Of a stretch of 64,000 nucleotides of DNA, positions 31,872 to 43,667 are shown piece after piece; the stretch's first letter is position 1, and every line of letters begins with the position of its first letter. The notes below the pieces were generated by a model. It had not been told where the DNA came from, searched no databases, and saw only the letters and a list, made by a program, of their open reading frames with translations. The stretch lies in NCBI GenBank assembly GCA_030674185.1, contig JAPXFY010000031.1, forward strand, positions 39,027,532-39,091,531. Reading direction: 5' to 3'. This DNA comes from Monoplex corrugatus (taxonomy: Eukaryota > Mollusca > Gastropoda > Littorinimorpha > Ranellidae). Position numbers and translations under genes: made by a program.

Positions 31872-32200
31872 CGGACTCCTTGTATCAAATTTATTCTAGT
31901 GGCTTTGATTTTTTTGTAAATATGTACACTGATATTGTGTTGTGATGAGAAATAGAGGCACACTGATGTTTCATTAGATACACATACATTGTATTAAGAT
32001 GAAAGTAGGCGCAGTGATTTTGTGGATGATATGTCTGAAGTTTGTTTGTTTTGTTTGTTTGCGTTCTCCACCAAAGAAATGAGTTGTTAATGCCTGGTGC
32101 GCTGTTTAGAGAGTTGCATGTTAACTGGATATTGCATGTATGACTTTTTCTTTCAATAGCCATTGCAGGTACAATTTTTTTAAACAATCTCTGTCAAGAG

Positions 32201-32201
<1 letters not shown>

Positions 32202-32283
<82 letters not shown>

Positions 32284-32290
32284 GTGAGTG
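32202..32290. repeat. (TG)n(AG)n microsatellite
   Basis: About 32 bases of TG pass directly into about 46 bases of GA, then a few GAGT steps. Confidence 0.97.
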
Positions 32291-32309
32291 ACTGTGACAA
32301 AAAGGCGTT

Positions 32310-32690
32310 GGCAAGATTATCTCTGGTTTTCTAAATGGATCTTTACCAAAGTTGGGTCAAAGTGTGTATCGTTCATGAGTCAGGAATGTGTACATTTGAA
32401 AATGGTAGTACCAAGGTCAAGGTCGCATGGACCAAAAAATACTTAAAATTAGCATTTTCTGAGAAAGATGCCTGAACAGCATTTTCTGAGGAAGTTTTGA
32501 CAATGATTGTTTAATTTTGTTTTCATGAGTGTGAAATTCTACCATTGTCCCTCACTTCAAGTATTATTTTGTCTGATGCTTCTTCAAGGTCACAGTCAGC
32601 TTGAAAAATACAAAGTCTGGATTTCTGTCATATTTTTTTGCATTTCATGGAAGAGAGGTTCTTGATTTAGGAATGATTCAGGAAGATATG
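32310..32690. repeat. Dispersed repeat, copy 2 (partner 20400-20720)
   Basis: Carries aaggtcacagtcagcttgaa and tacaaagtctggatttctgt, also found around 21610 and 22150. This shows what the 21.6-22.2 kb target looked like before the SINE inserted. Confidence 0.65.
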
Positions 32691-33000
32691 GGTGGTTTGG
32701 ATTGTCAAAATGGCTTTTTTTGTCTTGTTAATATTTTGCTTTCCTAATTTTTTCATAAGAGGGGAGGTTGACCATCTTGTTACTGTTGTTGATTTAGGAA
32801 TGACTGAAAATGGAATTGATGATTTAGATTGTCAAAACGGCTTGATTGTCTTGTTGGTGTGTTACTTTCATAATTTTTGTATTGAAGGGGAGGTTGATCT
32901 TGTTAATGTTGTTGATTTAGGAATGATTAAAAATGAAATGGATGATTCAGATTGTCAAAATGGCTCGACTGTCTTTTTAATGCTGATTATGGGAATGACA
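32690..33000. repeat. About 120-bp degenerate tandem repeat, 2.5-3 copies
   Basis: Repeated gattgtcaaaa(t/c)ggct, ctttc.taattttt, aggggaggttga and ttgttgatttaggaatga. The open frame across it follows from the repeat and is not supported as a gene. Confidence 0.8.
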
Positions 33001-33219
33001 GAGGAGGTTCTTGGCACCATTGGAGACCTGGGCCTGAGGTCACAACGCTAGAAGAATATGTATGTAAAATTGAAATAAGAGCTAGATTTATGCAGTGCAT
33101 CCGGGTCCTGGTTGGTGTAGGGATGTTCGAGAGGTTCCACTTTCTAAACTTATTGCATTTATTTGCACTGTTGCATGTCTTGTTCTAGAAAATCTTTGTG
33201 CGCCTGGAGCCTGCTGTCT

Positions 33220-33375
33220 ACCCGCTGTGAAATCGTTCCTTTCCCTGTTCAGGGTCAGGGAAGTAAAAGCAGTGAGGGAGAGGAGATGAGCACCGCTCTC
33301 ATAATGCTGGACTCTGAAAGAAGTTGAGATGTCTACCACCTCACTCCTCTACATTGTCCAAGTTATGGGACAACC
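33220..33375 (+). mobile_element. Dispersed SINE-like repeat, uninterrupted relative of 30468-30805
   Basis: Strings ggaagtaaaagcagtgaggg, gagatgagcaccgctctcat and tgtctaccacctcactcc match the split copy and give the approximate pre-insertion sequence. Confidence 0.65.
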
Positions 33376-33676
33376 ATTGCCCCCTGTTACAGATATAACA
33401 AATGAGGAGTGTTGTTGATAATTCTATGCCTTTTAGCACTGCATTTATCTTATGTTGTGTTTCAAAATCATTTGGTTATTCTTAACAACATTTGACTTAT
33501 GAATGGACGGACGAGTTGCATTTATTTTTCTGTTTGATAATGACTTGAATGTACTGCTGTGTTTTATTTTAGTTCCGTTGAGTAATGATTTGGATGGTTC
33601 GTAAACATTTAGATGTCTGTTTACTGGTAAGATGATGTTTAATGAAGAGAAATATTATGTACATGCTCAGTCAGTC

Positions 33677-33679
<3 letters not shown>

Positions 33680-33716
<37 letters not shown>

Positions 33717-33752
33717 GTGTGTGTGTGTGTGTGTGTGTGTTATGTTGTATGT
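33680..33752. repeat. (TG)n microsatellite
   Basis: TG tract with one TTG interruption. Confidence 0.97.
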
Positions 33753-34614
33753 TAGATTGTTGCTGTTGTTTTTTGTCAGTTTATGATGTGGGTGTGTGTA
33801 ACTCTGGAATCTAGAAAAACAAAAGGGAAATAGTAAAAAAGCTTATAAATTAAACGACAACGTGGCAGTCTTCCTTTTGGCTGCACACATGTGTATATTG
33901 CAACACACAAACATACATCATTAAGGATAACTGGTTTTCATTTATATCATGCACACACATACGCACACACACACACATACAAACAAAAACAATCCAAGAA
34001 TACAAAGGTTTTGGTCAGTATTACTTTAATACAGAACGAAATGTCTGCTTTAAAACATTGTGCATATGTATACATAATCCAACTTCCAAGTGTCGTACAC
34101 TATACAATAAGTAATGTCGGCTATAAAATATTGTGTTTGTATATACATATGTAAAAAGGACATCCATTATTCAGTACCAATACCTCACTGTAGTCCACAT
34201 CTTCAAAAAAATCAACATTTTAAAAACAGCCTGATGGGCCTACTTAAATTGGAAATTCATTCTTTGATACACAGTAACAATAACCTCCAAAACTCAAAAT
34301 ATGAAAATTATTCAGAATTCAAACTACCCTTTCAAAACGTCTCTATAACTCATATCTGACTAGAAAATTATTTAGAATTCAAACTATCCTTTAAATATGA
34401 AACACACACAACTCTTGAAACAGAACTTGTTATTTTGATACCCATTAACAATAATTCACTCGTCTTACAAAAAAATAATAAAAAAGATTATCCAGAACCC
34501 AGACTAGCATTCAAAAACAAAACAATAGTTGAACCAGAACTTGACTTTTTTTCACTTGCAGAAACACACACACAAAAATAAAATGAATATATGAAAAGAA
34601 ATCTTTTGGAAAGA
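33753..34614. other. Unassigned AT-rich stretch
   Basis: Contains short CA-rich strings near 33950 and two weak copies of an attcaaacta.cctttaaa-like phrase (34316, 34376). No coding signal. Confidence 0.4.
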
Positions 34615-35176
34615 ACAGAACAAAAATAAAATAAATATATAGAAAGAAATTGTTGGAAAGAACAGAACAAAAATAAAATGAATATATAGAAAGAAATGTT
34701 GGAAAGAACAGAACAAAAATAAAATAAATATATAGAAAGAAATTGTTGGAAAGAACAGAACAAAAATAAAATGAATATATAGAAAGAAATTGTTAGAAAG
34801 AACAGAACAAAAATAAAATAAATATATAGAAAGAAATTGTTGGAAAGAACAGAACAAAAATAAAAATGTATAGAAAGAAATTGTTGAAAAGAACAGAACA
34901 AAAATAAAATGAATATATAGAAAGAAATTGCTGGAAAGAACAGAACAAAAATAAAATGAATATATAGAAAGAAATTGCTGGAAAGAACAGAACAAAAATA
35001 AAATTATAGAAAGAAATTGTTGGAAAAACAGAACAAAAATAAAATGAATATATAGAAAGAAATTGCTGGAAAGAACAGAACAAAAATAAAATGAATATAT
35101 AGAAAGAAATTGCTGGAAAGAACAGAACAAAAATAAAATGAATACATAAAAAGAAATTGTTGGAAAGAACAGAACA
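34615..35176. repeat. About 46-bp minisatellite, about 12 copies
   Basis: Unit contains agaacagaacaaaaataaaa, tgaatatatagaaagaaatt and g(c/t)tggaa. Copies differ by aaatgaat versus aaataaat and by small deletions. The long - strand frame (Phe/Ile/Ser-rich) is an artefact of the repeat. Confidence 0.95.
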
Positions 35177-35574
35177 ACTGTGACCACTTAACTCAAATCA
35201 AAGTGTTTTGTAAAATCCAAATGGCTTAGAATTATTGAAAACCACTTAACCAGCTATATACCTGTTTACAAACAACAACAAAAGCAACTGCACTGATATA
35301 AACATCTTATTTGGAAATGCTGACAACTTTTATGACTGTTTAAAAACCAGTTAACTGGATACAATTATCCTGAATATAAATGCAGATGACTACTAATTAT
35401 TTAAAAACCAGCCAGCTGGCTATAATTATCTTGAATATTGATGTAAAAACAAGTGAACAGGTAACAGTCCATGAATAGTTAATAACAACCATTTTATCAG
35501 TAAAGCACAAACCCTCCATGTCAAAGCAAGTTTGTTGGACTTTGCATGAGTCAAGTCCGAGCTGGTTGGTTCTT
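35177..35574. other. Unassigned stretch with weak ~70-bp phrases
   Basis: Loosely repeated attatttaaaaaccag.caactgg-like phrases at about 35330-35460. No gene signal. Confidence 0.35.
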
Positions 35575-35767
35575 TTAACCCTTTGACCCCTGCACCTTAT
35601 CCACCAACAGCAAAAACTTAACCCTTTGATTCCCTCACCTTATCCACCATCTTCCTGCAGGAAACTGGTGGACAGGGTGAGGCAATCAAAGGGTTAAGTT
35701 TTTGGTTTGCTAGCATGGCTGGCAATGCTGAATGCTAGTGGACACGGTGCGGGAGTCAAAGGGTTAA
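35575..35767. mobile_element. Pal-TTAA MITE copy g
   Basis: TTAA at 35575-35578 and 35764-35767. Short left outer arm, inner palindrome around ttcctgcaggaaact bounded by TTAA steps, long right outer arm (tttgctagcatggctggcaa). It abuts the SINE-like copy that follows. Confidence 0.92.
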
Positions 35768-36054
35768 TACAGCCGTGGACTCAAGATCTGATATCTCGAG
35801 TTCAACCCCAGCCCGCAACATTAAAAACTGGCCTATTCGCTGCCCATCTTAGTGTTTCCATCATCCTGGTGGTGTCAGCTGAGTGTTTCAAAAGACCCTC
35901 CCCCCATCTTCCGCAATTTCAAGACCTTGCCAGAGCACAGGGTTTTGTGCAGGCTTAGGGAGTCTGCCAGATAATTGTTGGCAGATCTGGGTGGAGCACA
36001 TATGGAATTGTCCGAGTGCGATGAATCCCTCTTGAACAAACTCCAAACTCCATA
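35768..36054 (+). mobile_element. SINE-like family copy 2 (partner 31592-31871)
   Basis: Matches copy 1 over its length, with gtggactcaagatctgatat, a gagttcaacccc B-box-like string and the same ccaaactcc end. Its first base follows the right TTAA of Pal-TTAA copy g by a few bases. Confidence 0.7.
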
Positions 36055-36060
36055 ATGTTT

Positions 36061-36835
36061 AAAAATACAAAGAAAAAAATTGTCAGTACATACAGAACAT
36101 GGCTGACTTGGCCACTGTTATCTTTATACATAAAAACAAAAACATATTTCAAGAATAAACAAAAAGCCATGTTGTTTAACAGATTAAAAGAAAACCTCAA
36201 TTACTTCATTCACTCACTACTCACTCCTGTCACTGTAATATTAATTCATTCATTCATCAAGGACTTAATTAATTAAACAAAAAAACAAAACAAGAAAATC
36301 AAAATTCCAAGCAATGCCCCATAAAGGATTTAGCAAAATCACCACAGAAGGGGAATTCTGAGTAATTTTCTCTTATTCAACTTGGTTTATTCATGTTCTT
36401 TCTTAACACAGACATCATGAACAACATTTCCATTACATATATTTACAAAGTGCATGTGGACACACACAATATGTCCATTACATATATCATCTACAACATT
36501 CATGTCGATATCAAACATCAATTCTCAGGTGAGTACATATTCCTGTTCAAATTTGCTGGTTGTTGTCCTTTCACCTTTTTTCTTTTTTGTTGTTTTTGTT
36601 TTCGTTTTTTGCCATACAAATAAATAAATCCATATGTTCATACAGTCTCTCAAACACCAATTTAGGCAGTTCTATCAGACACAATCGAGGGGCAGGCAGC
36701 GACATCAAGAACATTCTCAACAGACAGAAAGACCTTCAGAATCCTTAACAATCTGTGGTCCCTTCCATACAACAAAAGTAAACAAAGGAAGCTGAGACTG
36801 TGCCAGAGCTGTGACCTGTCCACCCTACTTTCCAC
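36061..36835. other. Unassigned AT-rich stretch
   Basis: No coding or repeat identity recognised. A short palindrome-like aattaattaa string lies near 36268. Confidence 0.4.
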
Positions 36836-36839
36836 TTCA

Positions 36840-37205
36840 GAATGCAGAAGGATGAGAGAAAATGACCTCATCATGACAGAGAATGACCTCATCATGACAA
36901 TGACCACATCATGACAGAGAATGACCTCATCGTGACTGACCTCGTGACAATGACCTCATTGTGACAATGACCTCATCATGACAGAAAATGACCTCATCAT
37001 AAAAGAATGACCTCATCGTGACAGACGTGACAATGACCTCATCATGACCTCATCGTGACAATGACATCATCATGACAGAAAATGACATCATGACAAAATG
37101 ACATCATGAAAGACAATGACCACCGTGACAGACAATGACCTCATCGTGACCGACAATGACATCATGACAGACAATGACATCATCATGACAGACAATGACC
37201 TTATC
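36840..37205. repeat. Irregular TGACCTCAT-rich minisatellite
   Basis: Variable units built from tgacctcatcatgacagaga-like words with deletions and g/t changes (catcgtgac, catcatgac). At least a dozen TGACCTCA or TGACATCA words are present. Confidence 0.9.
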
Positions 37206-37379
37206 AAGCTTTCTACCTTTAACACAAAAAATATCCAAAATAAGTCGTGGAATATTCTGACCCATCACCATCTCAAGCACACAACTACTTGCCCAACACA
37301 GTCAAGAGAGCATGGGCGTTACCATCATGAAAAGACGGTGGAGATGGATTTAGACACACCAACCAGAACTGTATAACAT

Positions 37380-38460
37380 CAAAGGATTAGACACATCCAG
37401 AAAGCTGGATAACATCATCAGATTAGACACATCATCCACAGACAGGAGGATAACATCATCAGATTAGACACATCATCCACAGACAGGAGGATAACATCAT
37501 CAGATTAGACACATCATCCACAGAAAGCTGGATAACATCATCAGATTAGACACATCATCCACAGACAGCAGGATAACATCATCAGATTAGACACATCATC
37601 CACAGACAGCAGGATAACATCATCAGATTAGACACATCATCCACAGACAGCAGGATAACATCATCAGATTAGACACATCATCCACAGACAGGAGGATAAC
37701 ATCATCAGATTAGACACATCATCCACAGAAAGCTGGATAACATCATCAGATTAGACACATCATCCACAGACAGCAGGATAACATCATCAGATTAGACACA
37801 TCATCCACAGACAGCAGGATAACATCATCAGATTAGACACATCATCCACAGACAGGAGGATAACATCATCAGATTAGACACATCATCCACAGAAAGCTGG
37901 ATAACATCATCAGATTAGACACATCATCCACAGACAGCAGGATAACATCATCAGATTAGACACATCATCCACAGACAGCAGGATAACATCATCAGATTAG
38001 ACACATCATCCACAGACAGCACGATAACATCATCAGATCAGACACATCATCCACAGAAAGCTGGATAACATCATCAGATTAGACACATCATCCACAGACA
38101 GCAGGATAACATCAGATTAGACACATCATCCACAGACAGCACGATAACATCATCAGATCAGACACATCATCCACAGACAGCAGGATAACATCATCAGATT
38201 AGACACATCATCCACAGACAGCAGGATAACATCATCAGATTAGACACATCATCCACAGAAAGCTGGATAACATCATCAGATTAGACACATCATCCACAGA
38301 CAGCAGGATAACATCATCAGATTAGACACATCATCCACAGAAAGCTGGATAACATCATCAGATTAGACACATCATCCACAGACAGCAGGATAACATCATC
38401 AGATTAGACACATCATCCACAGAAAGCTGGATAACATCATCAGATCAGACACATCCAGAA
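37380..38460. repeat. 42-bp minisatellite, about 25 copies
   Basis: Unit: cagataacatcatcagatta-type core followed by gacacatcatccacag and a variable trinucleotide pair (acagcagg, acaggagg or aaagctgg). The variants recur in a non-random order, suggesting higher-order blocks of several units. It passes into the next array by a truncated unit near 38455. Confidence 0.97.
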
Positions 38461-38461
38461 A

Positions 38462-40092
38462 GCTGGATAACATCCAAAGAGAGAAGGACATCAAAAGAGA
38501 GGACATCCAAAGAGAGGACATCCAAAGAGAGAAGGACATCCAAAGAGAGGACATCCAAAGAGAGAAGGACATCCAAAGAGAAGGACATCCAAAGAGAGGA
38601 CATCCAAAGAGAGAAGGACATCCAAAGAGAGAAGGACATCCAAAGAGAGGACATCCAAAGAGAGAAGGACATCCAAAGAGAGAAGGACATCCAAAGAGAG
38701 GACATCCAAAGAGAGAAGGACATCCAAAGAGAGAAGGACATCCAAAGAGAGGACATCCAAAGAGAGAAGGACATCCAAAGAGAGGACATCCAAAGAGAGA
38801 AGGACATCCAAAGAGAGAAGGACATCCAAAGAGAGGACATCCAAAGAGAGAAGGACATCCAAAGAGAGAAGGACATCCAAAGAGAGGACATCCAAAGAGA
38901 GAAGGACATCCAAAGAGAGGACATCCAAAGAGAGAAGGACATCCAAAGAGAGAAGGACATCCAAAGAGAGGACATCCAAAGAGAGAAGGACATCCAAAGA
39001 GAGAAGGACATCCAAAGAGAGGACATCCAAAGAGAGAAGGACATCCAAAGAGAAGGACATCCAAAGAGAGGACATCCAAAGAGAGAAGGACATCCAAAGA
39101 GAGGACATCCAAAGAGAGAAGGACATCCAAAGAGAGAAGGACAATCCAAAGAGAGAAGGACATCCAAAAGAGATAAGAAGGACATCCAAAGAGAGAAGGA
39201 CATCCAAAGAGAGGACATCCAAAGAGAGAAGGACATCCAAAGAAGAAAGGACATCCAAAGAGAAGGACATCCAAAAGAGAAGGACATCCAAAGAGAGAAG
39301 GACATCAAAAGAGAGAAGGACATCCAAAAAAGAAGGACATCCAAAGAGGAGAAGGACATCCAAAGAGAGAAGGACATCCAAAGAGAGAAGGACCAATAAC
39401 CAAAGAGAGAAGGACATCCAAAGAGAGAAGGACATCCAAAGAGAGGACATCCAAAGAGAGAAGGACATCCAAAGAGAGAGACATCCAAAGGAGAGGACAT
39501 CCAAAGAGAGAAGGACATCCAAAGAGAGAAGGACATCCAAAGAGAGGACATCCAAAGAGAGAAGGACATCCAAAGAGAGGACACCAAAGAGAGGACATCC
39601 AAAGAGAGAAGGACATCCAAAGAGAGGACATCCAAAGAGAGGACATCAAAGAGAGAGGACATCCAAAGAGAGAAGGACATCCAAAGAGAGGACATCCAAA
39701 GAGAGAAGGACATCCAAAGAGAGAAGGACATCCAAAGAGAGGACATCCAAAGAGAGAAGGACATCCAAAGAGAGGACATCCAAAGAGAGAAGGACATCCA
39801 AAGAGAGAAGGACATCCAAAGAGAGAACATCCAAAGAGAGAAGGACATCCAAAGAGAGGACATCCAAAGAGAGAAGGACATCCAAAGAGAGAAGGACATC
39901 AAAAGAGAGGACATCCAAAGAGAGGACATCCAAAGAGAGAAGGACATCCAAAGAGAGGACATCCAAAGAGAGAAGGACATCCAAAGAGAAGGACATCAAA
40001 AGAGAGGACATCCAAAGAGAGAAGGACACGAAAGAGAGGACATCCAAAGAGAGAAGGACATCAAAAGAGAGAAGGACATCAAAAGAGAGGGT
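38462..40092. repeat. 33-bp higher-order polypurine minisatellite (18 + 15 bp)
   Basis: Two subunits, gacatccaaagagagaag (18) and gacatccaaagagag (15), alternate as 18-15 or 18-18-15 blocks for 1.6 kb. The + strand is about three-quarters purine. All subunits are multiples of three, so several frames stay open for hundreds of codons (Ser-Leu-Trp-Met and Leu-Asp-Val repeats). That explains the very long - strand frames without a gene. Copies around 39140-39420 are more mutated. Confidence 0.97.
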
Positions 40093-40117
40093 GACCCATG
40101 AACATCTGGCGATGAAC

Positions 40118-41083
40118 AACAAAAGGAGACTGCTATTACTATTGTCGTTTACAGTCCAGCTGACTGTGCAGAGCCATATCAGGGCTATAAGCCTTTCAAA
40201 ACATACACAGTACCCCATTCAAAAAAAGAGGACACCTGGAAAAGAAAATTAGAAAAGTACACATATCAATACATTTGTGCACATAATCTGAAATAGGCCC
40301 CTGGCATTGACCATTCTGACCAATTTATCATCATCAGAAGGTTTAAACAAATAAACCTGAATACAAATGCAAAGATAACTAACAACACTAAAACATGTAA
40401 AAACTGGTCTAAATTAACCCATAGCTTCACATTTCCTTAAAGCCAAAAAACACTTTATACGTGTACCAAATGATCAATCCTAACGGACGCATGTGAGACT
40501 TATTGAACACATACAAGTGAACGGACCATAACAACACTAAAACATGTAAAAACTGGTCTAAATTACCAAAAATAGCTTCACATTTCCGCCAAGCCAAAAA
40601 TGTACTTTACATATGTAGGCCTACCCAATGACCAATCCTATCAGAAGCATGGAAGGCCTTTACAGAATACATGCAGGTAAATGGACCAGCAAGACAGAAA
40701 ATGATAGGGAAGATGACAGAAAGCAGAAGAGCATGGTAGAAACAGAATGACAGAAAAGAGGAAATTTCTAGCACAGAATTTCCTGAATGGGGGTTGGGGT
40801 ATATTATTTGTCCTTTTGACTCCTGCACCCTATCCAACCAACTGCAAAAACTTAAAGCCTTAGACTCCTTCATTCTATCCACCAGCTTCCTGCAACCCTT
40901 TGACTTCCTCATCCTATCCACCAGCTTCCTGCAAGAAGCTGGTGGATAGGGTGATGGTGTCAATGGATTCAGTTTTTGCTTAAATAGCATGGTTGATAAT
41001 GTAGGATGCTGGTGGACAGGGTGCGGGGCAGGAGTCAAAGGGTTATGTTGAAAGAGTCCCCAGCATCCCCATGGGGGTAACAG
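40118..41083 (-). mobile_element. R540 retroposon, - strand, interrupted by Pal-TTAA copy h
   Basis: The 3' end (tttacagtccagctgactgt, then agccatatcagggctataag) is at the left. The interior was partly duplicated: two versions of the aacactaaaacatgtaaaaa and agcttcacatttcc segments occur at 40385-40440 and 40530-40585. The 5' end is at about 41083 (ccccatgggggt). Copy h splits the 5' part. Confidence 0.8.
40807..41046. mobile_element. Pal-TTAA MITE copy h, nested in R540
   Basis: Left TTTG (40807-40810) TCCTTTTGACTCCTG, right GTCAAAGGGTTAT (TTAT 41043-41046). Other R540 copies read tactatttatactgaaagag at this place, so the target was TTTA/TTAT rather than exact TTAA. Inner arms are duplicated (two ttcctgcaa-type arms). 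Confidence 0.85.
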
Positions 41084-41340
41084 AAAGACTTCATGGCCCT
41101 GAAATACACTTAGAGTACTATGAACAGGCTGGCCCAGACAGAAGGAACCCTCCCCCCCCCCCCCCACCCATGCTGTCCATCATACAGATGGCATAATACC
41201 CTGTGAGCAAGTCAAACACAGAAAGTCATTGACGAGAAAAAGAGACAGGGGTGGAGGAGGACTGACAAAGAAACATCCCATAAAGCTCAAAAAGCATGCC
41301 CGAACAATGCTCCACAATTCAATCCTGAATCACAGATAAA
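41084..41340. other. Unassigned stretch with a poly-C run
   Basis: A run of about 15 C lies at 41151-41165. Otherwise nothing recognised. Confidence 0.4.
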
Positions 41341-41475
41341 TGATAGTTTTCAGACGAAGGCTAAATTTCATTACTGTAGGCAATATACAATCAAAACTTT
41401 TGTTTTTTTAGTTTTCAGATGAAGGCTAAATTTCATTACTGTAGGCAATATACAATCAAAACTTTTGTTTTTTGG
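41341..41475. repeat. 67-bp tandem duplication
   Basis: tagttttcaga(c/t)gaaggcta through caatcaaaacttttgttttt occurs twice with one difference. Confidence 0.95.
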
Positions 41476-41528
41476 AATAAGCAAAAATGGTGCAGCAGCA
41501 AGGGTTATGCAGGTCCATTAAAATATGT

Positions 41529-41850
41529 CCATTTCAGTTTCAGTTTCACGAAATAACATCTCTGCACTTGGAATAAATTCAATATGCACTGTCGCCTTGT
41601 TATTCCTTTTTGTTGTTGTTTAAAGCCCGGTCGACTGCGTACAGCCATATCTGGGCCATAACAGTTTCAAAACACACACAATACTTGTCACTACTGACGG
41701 CATATGATGGAGTAAGATCCAAAATGATCACAGCATATGCCTTAAAGCCTGCACATAAAGCCATATAAACTATTTAACCATGGCCTTCCCAAGGATTCAA
41801 CCCACAACCCCTGATTTACGAGCAAGGCCCTCAAACACCTCAGCTAACAG
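41529..41850 (-). mobile_element. tRNA-headed SINE, - strand, with truncated R540 inside
   Basis: Read on the - strand, a head with A-box-like tagctgaggtg and B-box-like ggttgtgggttgaatcc (41798-41850) is followed by a body related to the inverted arms at 17127 and 17893. About 80 bases of R540 3' end (41612-41692, gtttaaagcccggtcgactg) interrupt the body. That shows 5'-truncated R540 insertion, as in target-primed reverse transcription. Confidence 0.7.
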
Positions 41851-42245
41851 GCCAATAAATAATGATGTCAAAAAGTGAATTAACAAGTCAGGTTCTTAGA
41901 AATGAGTACAGTACAGACTCCAATGACAGGTCGGACAGTAAAAGATGAACAGCACCAATGTGCAAACACAACAGCACTAGACAAAATAACAATTTATATC
42001 CAGAATGTTGACTTCAAACAAATGCAAAAGAACAAAAGTGTTTAACCTGAAACATGTCAGACAAATGTATAAGAAGCAATGTATAAATTTGAAAAAAAAA
42101 AAAGTGTAAATGAAGAAACTGCAGTAGTTGGTTACCACTAGATGGACGCCAACAATTTGCGTGAAGGTGCACTAGACAAATGTGTAACAGTGGACAACAG
42201 TAGACAGATCAAATGTAAACATGAACTGTGTAAATATACATGCTG

Positions 42246-42590
42246 ACTCATCATCATCATCATCAGGTGCCCTGCCGCATGGCGTTGGCGACCATGGACT
42301 TCCAACCATCTCTATCTCTCGTTGCCCCCAGCATCTCCGCCACCCTCTTCATCCCCAGCCACTCTGCAAGTCCGTCCAGCATTCTCTCCGTGGGTCTACC
42401 TGGTGCTCTCTTTCCCTCCAGCTTTCCCGTTGTGACCAGGTGCTCCAAATCCCCCTTCCTAATAAAATGGCCTATAAATGTTGCTTGTCTTTTCCTAATC
42501 TTCCTTATGAGTGATCTATTTATGTCTGCCTCCATCAAGACTGTCTCGTTTGTTTTCTTTGCTGTCCATGGAACTCTCAACACATGCTGA
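42246..42590 (-). mobile_element. RTE-like LINE, 3' end fragment
   Basis: The - strand frame encodes RKIRKRQATFIGHFIRKGDL, LEHLVTTGKLEGKRAPGRP, MLDGLAEWLG and ends DRDGWKSMVANAMRQGT stop, followed by a (TGA)n tail (42246-42262). The frame is undamaged over about 105 codons. This is the region after the RT domain; the RT itself is absent. It is longer and better preserved than the copy at 8646-8962. Confidence 0.85.
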
Positions 42591-42754
42591 CTACATGAAA
42601 CAAATGCCAATATGTAAACTTGCACTAGACAGACAGAAGTAGACCAGTGTGCAGTCTGAAAATGTGTATGTTCAACAACAGCACTAGACAAATTGTTCAT
42701 GTATCAATGTACAATAAAATGTATAAACTTGATACAAGGTAATGTTACTGCCTA

Positions 42755-43215
42755 TTTTTATGCCAGACAAAAAGTTAATGTGTATACTCAACACTAGGGA
42801 AAAAAAAAAAAAAAAAAAAAAAAAAAAGCATTAAATGAACACCAGACAAATTGTTAATGTGTAAACTAAATGTGAGACAAAATGTTATTGTGTCAATTTA
42901 CCACTACACAACATTTCAATGTGTTCGTTTAACATTGCACAAAATGTTAATGTGTCAATCTAACATTTGACAAAATGTCATTGTGTCAATTTTACATTTG
43001 ATAAAATGTTAATGTGTCAATTTTACACAACACAAAAAGTCAGTGTATAAACTGAACATGAGACAAAATGGAAATGTGTCAATTTAACATCATACAAAAT
43101 GTTAATGTGTCAATTTTACATTTTACACTACTTAAGATCTTAGCATGTCAACTTAACGCTAGACAAAATATTAATGAGTAATTTTAAGACCAGACAAAAT
43201 GTTAATGTGTATAAT
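42755..43215. repeat. Degenerate ~35-bp tandem repeat with poly-A block
   Basis: Repeated aaaatgttaatgtgtcaatt / taacatt.gacaaaatg phrases, about a dozen, strongly diverged. An A homopolymer of about 27 bases lies at 42800-42828. Weaker relatives (cactagacaaa) reach back to about 41960, interrupted by the LINE fragment. Confidence 0.85.
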
Positions 43216-43262
43216 TCAATAATCACTCTCTCTCTCTCTCTCTCTCTGTATATATATATATA
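43216..43262. repeat. (CT)n(TA)n microsatellite
   Basis: ctctctctctctctctct followed by tatatatatat. Confidence 0.95.
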
Positions 43263-43475
43263 TGCAGAGTTAAGCAAATGCACAAATGTTACAATATTCT
43301 AAAACACAGACCAGTCATCTATGATATAATATAGTATTCACTGTATATCTGATAGACATTGAACCATTAGTGCATATATTTTGCTACTGTCATGTTCACA
43401 TTGAAAAAGCTAACCTTCTGATCATGAATAAGTAAAAAAGAAACTTAACAATTTAAAAAACAACACTTATGCACC

Positions 43476-43667
43476 TTAACCCTTTGACTCCCACACCTGT
43501 CCACCAGCATCCTGCTTTTCCAACCATGCTAGCAAAGCAAAAACTTAAGTCTTTGGCTCCCTCATCCTATCCACCAGCTTCCTGCAGAAAGCTGGTGGAC
43601 AGGATGTGGGAGTCAAAGGGTTAAGTTTTTGCAGTTGGTGGACAGAATGCGGGAGTCAAAGGGTTAA
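43476..43667. mobile_element. Pal-TTAA MITE copy i
   Basis: TTAA at 43476-43479 and 43664-43667. Left outer arm long (ccatgctagcaaagcaaaaa), right outer arm short (tttttgcagttggtgg), inner palindrome around ttcctgcagaaagc, with TTAA at the right inner joint. Confidence 0.93.

Noticed and set aside
34488..35187. Phe/Ile-rich repeated frame on the - strand
   Set aside because: Translation of an AT-rich ~46-bp minisatellite. Overlapping frames show the same pattern.
38399..40218. Very long - strand frames (up to about 510 codons) rich in Ser-Leu-Trp-Met and Leu-Asp-Val
   Set aside because: They are translations of an 18/15-bp tandem repeat whose unit lengths are multiples of three. Several frames are open at once, and there are no splice or start signals.
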